From positions 1-41,309 of the forward strand of contig JAJPHX010000043.1 in the NCBI GenBank assembly GCA_021325075.1: DNA of 41,309 nt, given 5' to 3'. Below the pieces are notes generated by a model, which saw nothing but the letters and a program-made list of their open reading frames with translations, had not been told where the DNA came from and did not search any database. Below, piece by piece: positions 37,107 through 41,309 of this stretch (positions within the stretch are counted from its first letter, which is position 1; each line of letters opens with the position of its first letter). The translations under genes were made by a program, and so were the position numbers. The DNA is from Nitrososphaeraceae archaeon. Lineage in GTDB: Archaea > Thermoproteota > Nitrososphaeria > Nitrososphaerales > Nitrososphaeraceae.

Positions 37107-37346
37107 ATGGCTGAAGCATACGTTCTTATCAACTGCGACTTGGGTACTGAAGACTCTATAATTAAGGAATTGAGATCCGTTTCAGGAGTATCGGAGGTCA
37201 AAGGTGTATTTGGAGTCTACGACGTTATTGCAAGGGTAAACGCAGATTCCGAAGGCGACATAAAAAAGGTAATCGCAAAAATTCGCTCTATGGACAGCAT
37301 CAAGTCGAGCCTGACAATGATGGTAATAGAAGGCCAGGGCGGCTAG
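37107..37346 (+). CDS. Stand-alone Lrp/AsnC ligand-binding (RAM) domain protein
   Basis: AYVLINCDLGTEDSIIKELRSVSGVSEVKGVFGVYDVIARVNADSEGDIKKVIAKIRSMDSIKSSLTMMVI; start trimmed to 37107. Confidence 0.92.
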   Translation: MAEAYVLINCDLGTEDSIIKELRSVSGVSEVKGVFGVYDVIARVNADSEGDIKKVIAKIRSMDSIKSSLTMMVIEGQGG

Positions 37347-37495
37347 CCTTACAGTTCTGCATAGCCTACTTTCAGGTCAAGGAAAAGCCATAATTGCTTG
37401 TTCATATCCTTGGCATTCGCGGTACCTTGCACCGACTTTCCTACTCCTGAGTATAATTCAGAACATTAATAAAATAAATAGCAAGAACTCTGTCT

Positions 37496-38110
37496 GTGAG
37501 CAGTTTTATACCAAAGAAGGTTCTTGGCAAATTCATGCATGTTACTAACGAGCCGCTGAAAAGGCAGAGCGGCAAATCACTTGTCTTTTTCATGGGTGCA
37601 GGCTTTTGTCCATTCTGCGCCGCAGAGCGCTGGGCCATCGTCAATGCGCTTGCAAACTTTGGCAGGTGGGAAGGCCTTACAGACACTACAAGCGCCGGCC
37701 AAGATGAAAAATACCTGAACATCCCTACCGTGAGCTTTGCGCGCGCAAAATACACGAGCGACTATGTCGAGTTTATAGGGCGTGAGACTGCAGACAGGAA
37801 CTTTGAGCCATTGCAAGAGCTTGACGAAAAAGATTATGAAATACTTGATACCTTCAACCCAGACCAGATAATCCCATTCCTGTTAATAGACGGGCAGTTC
37901 ATGCAGGTCGGGTCCGGCTACAGCCCGCAAATCTTGGAAGGAATGGATCACACAAGAGTCAGGGCAGAGCTGGAAAATCCTGTATCTGCAGTCGGAAAAG
38001 CAATCAGATCCGAAATCGACAACATTGCTGCGATGGTATGCAAGAGCACAGGCGGCAAGGCCGGCGTGTGCAACTCTGAAAATGTAAAAAGCCTGGCTGC
38101 CAGGATCTAG
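37496..38110 (+). CDS. DUF929 family protein
   Basis: LVFFMGAGFCPFCAAERWAIVNALANFG...YTSDYVEFIGRE. Confidence 0.85.
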   Translation: MSSFIPKKVLGKFMHVTNEPLKRQSGKSLVFFMGAGFCPFCAAERWAIVNALANFGRWEGLTDTTSAGQDEKYLNIPTVSFARAKYTSDYVEFIGRETADRNFEPLQELDEKDYEILDTFNPDQIIPFLLIDGQFMQVGSGYSPQILEGMDHTRVRAELENPVSAVGKAIRSEIDNIAAMVCKSTGGKAGVCNSENVKSLAARI

Positions 38111-38625
38111 TCTTCGGTAGCGACTACCTGCTCTTTTAGTGGAGTAATCCTGACAGTGGTTGGGCACCCGAGCTTGCTTGAAGCGACTTTGAATCCGTCT
38201 TTTGCAAGCGCAAGGTTTGCAGCCGACACGTGGGCTTCAAACAGGACTTGACCGGGCTTTACTCGTGCGGCAAGCCCTGTCGCCTTGCCAAATGCCCTTC
38301 TCATGCCTTCCTGAAGACGGTCTGCGCCTGCTGTGGCAATCATTTTGTTCTCTCTGAGAACTACGTGCGGGTAGACCCGGAGCATCGAAAAGAATGTCAT
38401 CTCGCCCGCGGTAGCCATCCTCTTATTGGCTGCAAGTCTGGCGGCTTCAAGGGCATTGTGCCTTATCTGAATCTTTTCAGTTGACAAAAGCTCCAGCTTG
38501 TAATCATAATTGCTGCTGGCCTGGCCAGAAGAAAATCTTGCGATCTTGATCTGGGGCTTGCCAGCGATATATTCGCGCCTTACATATGGCATTCCACGAG
38601 TTTCACGATAATTAACTCCCTTCAT
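38107..38625 (-). CDS. rpl10e: Large ribosomal subunit protein L10e (uL16)
   Basis: MKGVNYRETRGMPYVRREYIAGKPQIKI...FEAHVSAANLALAKDGFKVASSKLGCPTTVRI; start trimmed from 38820. Confidence 0.93.
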   Translation of the reverse strand: MKGVNYRETRGMPYVRREYIAGKPQIKIARFSSGQASSNYDYKLELLSTEKIQIRHNALEAARLAANKRMATAGEMTFFSMLRVYPHVVLRENKMIATAGADRLQEGMRRAFGKATGLAARVKPGQVLFEAHVSAANLALAKDGFKVASSKLGCPTTVRITPLKEQVVATED

Positions 38626-38680
38626 GGCAATCACTAAATTTGAATGCTTAAATGTGGTAGTTTGGTCTGATTTAATCGTT

Positions 38681-39283
38681 ATGTCGTCAACACCGTCGCC
38701 AGCCCAGCCGTTTTCCGATCCTAAAATGGCCGAAGCGGAGATACCTCTGATAGAGTCGCGCTTGAGTGGCGGCAAGATAATGGTTGACGAGACCCGATTC
38801 CAAGACGAGCTGAGGACCAAGGGATTTGGCGAAAAGGAAGGTTCAGAATATGTCTTGAAGCCGTACGAAGCACTCTACCTTGTGCATACAAAGCGGCTCA
38901 CGTTCAAGGGCAGAGGCGACATCACTTTTGATTCGCTATTTGAAATACTCCTGAAATATGATAGGAATATGATGACCAAGTTTCTTCTCTACCGCGACCT
39001 CCGGAGCCGCGGATATGTTGCAAAGGAGGGGTTTGGCTTTGGCAACGACTTTCGTGTCTACGAGCGGGGCGAGTATGAAAAAAAACCAGCCAAGTACGTG
39101 GTATTTGGCATAAACGAAGGAACAAACACCACTGCAAAGAGCTTTTCAAGCGCGATTGAGCAAATCGAGAAAATGGGCAAGGAAGCAGTTATTGCAGTGA
39201 TAGAACGTAGAGGCGAGGTAATCTACTACAAGACTTCAAAAATGGGATTCATTGAAAACAGACGCCGCCAAAACAACGAATAA
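38681..39283 (+). CDS. endA: tRNA-intron endonuclease family protein
   Basis: LYRDLRSRGYVAKEGFGFGNDFRVYERG...AKYVVFGINEG...AVIERRGEVIYYKTSKM; start trimmed to 38681. Confidence 0.88.
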   Translation: MSSTPSPAQPFSDPKMAEAEIPLIESRLSGGKIMVDETRFQDELRTKGFGEKEGSEYVLKPYEALYLVHTKRLTFKGRGDITFDSLFEILLKYDRNMMTKFLLYRDLRSRGYVAKEGFGFGNDFRVYERGEYEKKPAKYVVFGINEGTNTTAKSFSSAIEQIEKMGKEAVIAVIERRGEVIYYKTSKMGFIENRRRQNNE

Positions 39284-39307
39284 AAACAAGCCTGCGCAGG
39301 TTATACT

Positions 39308-39466
39308 GTGGCATTCAAGGAGATATATTGCTCCGACTGCAAGACAGTGCTTGCAAGGTATTCCACAAAATACTTCTCGGACGCAGACATCAACGAGCTT
39401 GTGCACCTGCACTATTCAGCACACATCAAAGACGGCCACTCTATGGAAACCCGGCTTGCAGAATGA
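39308..39466 (+). CDS. 52-aa small zinc-finger-like protein; not in the ORF track
   Basis: GTG start; MAFKEIYCSDCKTVLARYSTKYFSDADINELVHLHYSAHIKDGHSMETRLAE*. Confidence 0.6.
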   Translation: MAFKEIYCSDCKTVLARYSTKYFSDADINELVHLHYSAHIKDGHSMETRLAE

Positions 39467-39510
39467 TAAACCTGTAAACGATTTATATTCCCAACATTGG
39501 ACTATAACCT

Positions 39511-39888
39511 ATGGAACAGCGCAACCTCTGCGACAGGATTATCAAGCTTGACCGCAACATACGCTTTGTAGGCATTGTAAACGGCAGGGGCGAGGTTATC
39601 GAAGGAGGTTTCCAACAGGGAGTTGAGCCGCTGCTTGATGGCACTGATGAGCAGCAGATGTACATGCAGTCGCTGTGGAATGTGACCACGCTTCAAAAAT
39701 ACAGCGGCAGGCTGGGCAAGGTTCGATACAACTTGACCGAGCATGACAAGGTTACGCTCATGACATTTCCGCTGGGTGATGGCATACTTTGCCTGTCGAC
39801 ATCGTCCAGAGCTGATTCAAACAAGATCCGCGACAAGGTAATGAAGGCAATTAAGGAAAAACATACAAGGAAAAAACCATCGAAATGA
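39511..39888 (+). CDS. Small sensor-like protein, DUF6659-like family (paralog 3 of 3)
   Basis: NLCDRIIKLDRNIRFVGIVNGRGEVIEGGFQQGVEPLLDG...; aligns with the other two copies. Confidence 0.75.
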   Translation: MEQRNLCDRIIKLDRNIRFVGIVNGRGEVIEGGFQQGVEPLLDGTDEQQMYMQSLWNVTTLQKYSGRLGKVRYNLTEHDKVTLMTFPLGDGILCLSTSSRADSNKIRDKVMKAIKEKHTRKKPSK

Positions 39889-40082
39889 TGCAAAAGGTTA
39901 AATTGCAACAAGAACACCTGAAAAGTACGAGCTTGGCAAAGAGGTTCTGCGAGAGCTGCTTTTATCGAGGCGACGAATCAGAGTTTTTGGCAGCAGCTGA
40001 CTTTTGTATGGACTGCATGGGTGTCCATTCTGCCTGCCCAAAGTGCAAGGCCGGCTTTCACAGCGTCCACGTGATAGAATAA
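39885..40082 (+). CDS. Small Cys-rich zinc-binding protein, overlapping the upstream gene by 4 nt
   Basis: FCESCFYRGDESEFLAAADFCMDCMGVHSACPKCKAGFHSVH. Confidence 0.65.
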   Translation: MMQKVKLQQEHLKSTSLAKRFCESCFYRGDESEFLAAADFCMDCMGVHSACPKCKAGFHSVHVIE

Positions 40083-40219
40083 CAATTTTTTACCAGTGCC
40101 ATTGCATACTAGCTCGGGCTGCAGGATGATGACGACGTAACAGTCCCCCTATTATCTGCCTGCAAGGGCGGAGAAGATGAAGAGTTTTACCGGACTGCCG
40201 AATCCTGCGGCACTAGGTT

Positions 40220-40417
40220 TCATTTTTTCGCGCTATGGCGCCGGACAATTTCTTTGTCAATTTCTTCATGCTTTATCTCTTCTCCCCTCCTGCCCGGCGT
40301 TTTCATTGCCTGCTGCTTTACCTTCTTCCTTTCATCTTCCAGCTCGCTAGTGCTCTTTTTCCTTATCTCCTCGGCATACCTTTCTCGAAAGAACTTTTCT
40401 TCGTCAGTGTCCCCCAT
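40220..40417 (-). CDS. Small highly charged hypothetical protein
   Basis: 65-aa ORF MGDTDEEKFFRERYAEEIRKKSTSELEDERKK... Confidence 0.55.
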   Translation of the reverse strand: MGDTDEEKFFRERYAEEIRKKSTSELEDERKKVKQQAMKTPGRRGEEIKHEEIDKEIVRRHSAKK

Positions 40418-40652
40418 TATTCTAACACTCTCTACATTGTTTTAATAAAAAGGAGAGCGCCTGACCATATATCTAGTATCTCCGCGAAGCTCTATTGTGG
40501 GATGGAGAGCAATATCCACAATAATCTGTGTTTGGTCTCCCGTGGCAAATACATTCACATTTGCCAAACGATTGCGTTTTGTTAAATTTTCTCACTGCCT
40601 ATTATCAGCTTTACAGCTATTTAACTGGCGACCTTTTCAATATAGTAAAAAG

Positions 40653-40728
40653 TGCTCCGGACGGGATTTGAACCCGTGGTCTTCGCCTTGAGAGGGCGAG
40701 ATGCTTAACCGGACTACACCACCGGAGC
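40653..40728 (-). tRNA. tRNA-Glu(CTC)
   Basis: Minus strand GCTCCGG-TG-GTGTAGTCCGGTTAAGCAT-C-TCGCC-CTCTCAA-GGCGA-AGACC-ACGGG-TTCAAAT-CCCGT-CCGGAGC-A; acceptor, anticodon and T stems pair; no encoded CCA; TATA-like tttatatttt upstream. Confidence 0.95.
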
Positions 40729-41047
40729 CCTGACAGTCTCAAGAATCTACAAAATATAAATGAAACTTTAACAGACTCATCAAATAGCTGATGTATTCTT
40801 GTCAATTCAAACTGAACTTTCAGCTCTCAAAAATACTATTTCTGTCAGCAATTGGCAAGGCTTAGAGAAATAATTGCACAAAATGACGCCGCAATAGATT
40901 TACGTACATGCATCTGTACTTACGCCCGTCCCACATGATAATTCGCGACGATTTACTGTCAATGAGGAACCTGAGGCAGTGTTTGATACCCTCGTTGGAG
41001 TATACGGCAAGCTAAAGACAAGGACATAGACACACTAAGATACAGGA

Positions 41048-41257
41048 TTGACGGCGAGTTTTCAACCACCATACAGAGATTCAGAGCGCAAAATCTCTCT
41101 GGCAAACAAGATATGTAGCAGGTGTGGAGCCTCAAATCTTCCTCACAGCAAGTATTGCAGCCAATGCAGCTATTCGCTTGCAGCCTGCCCAAACTGTGGT
41201 TGTATACACGAGGAAGAGTCCTCATTTTGCATCAAATGCGGCACAAAGCTAGATTGA
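41048..41257 (+). CDS. Double zinc ribbon protein
   Basis: ICSRCGASNLPHSKYCSQCSYSLAACPNCGCIHEEESSFCIKCGTKLD. Confidence 0.75.
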   Translation: MTASFQPPYRDSERKISLANKICSRCGASNLPHSKYCSQCSYSLAACPNCGCIHEEESSFCIKCGTKLD

Positions 41258-41309
41258 CAAAATTTTTATCGCCTTGTTGTTAATGATCAGCTGCCTTCCA
41301 TAATGGGTA

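Noticed and set aside
40112-40445. Open frame LGLQDDDDVTVPLLSACKGGEDEEFYRTAESCG... continuing into the 63-aa + ORF at 40254
   Set aside because: No start codon at the N-terminal part and the later part is antisense to the charged 65-aa ORF; not enough support for a gene or pseudogene.
40895-41030. Short frame VHASVLTPVPHDNSRRFTVNEEPEAVFDTLVGVYGKLKTRT*
   Set aside because: No canonical start and only ~40 codons; coding signal too weak.
1-41309. CRISPR array, transposon ends, prophage genes
   Set aside because: No regularly spaced direct repeats, transposase, integrase or phage structural motifs were seen on reading through the window.

Overview
This 41.3 kb window looks like chromosomal DNA from an ammonia-oxidising archaeon (Thaumarchaeota/Nitrososphaeria-like). 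That placement is inferred from a TFB-type transcription factor, L10e, archaeal CobT, Amt, family-4 UDG, archaeal RNase HI and very dense small zinc proteins. I see no CRISPR array, transposase, integrase or rRNA. There is one tRNA, tRNA-Glu(CTC), on the minus strand near the right end. Recognisable genes include a CPA2/Kef antiporter, Amt, a SirB1-type transglutaminase/TPR protein, a type-4 UDG overlapping an AAG-type glycosylase, an nnrE-MBL-cobT operon, an apparently orphan beta-class DNA methyltransferase, a response regulator, a secreted beta-propeller protein divergent from a SIMPL protein, RNase HI, TetR, cyclophilin, MaoC/acyl-CoA dehydrogenase, a class-III aminotransferase, hemerythrin, TFB, MFS, a RAM-domain protein, DUF929, L10e and a tRNA-intron endonuclease. 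The leads I consider strongest are: (1) a single 606-aa ORF that fuses a DUF72 (YecE-like) domain to a complete Y-family DNA polymerase and ends in a PIP-box-like tail; (2) three divergent paralogs of one small sensor-like family (DUF6659-like), each next to one or more tiny Cys/His zinc-finger proteins, several below the 60-aa cutoff of the ORF track; (3) a hidden 58-aa ORF resembling an NHLP/Nif11-type leader protein; (4) an AN1 zinc finger fused to an M50 protease; (5) a near-ideal 20-bp TetR operator palindrome upstream of tetR; (6) a TFB paralog with a hydrophobic C-terminal tail. All family calls come from reading motifs by eye; no database searches were run.
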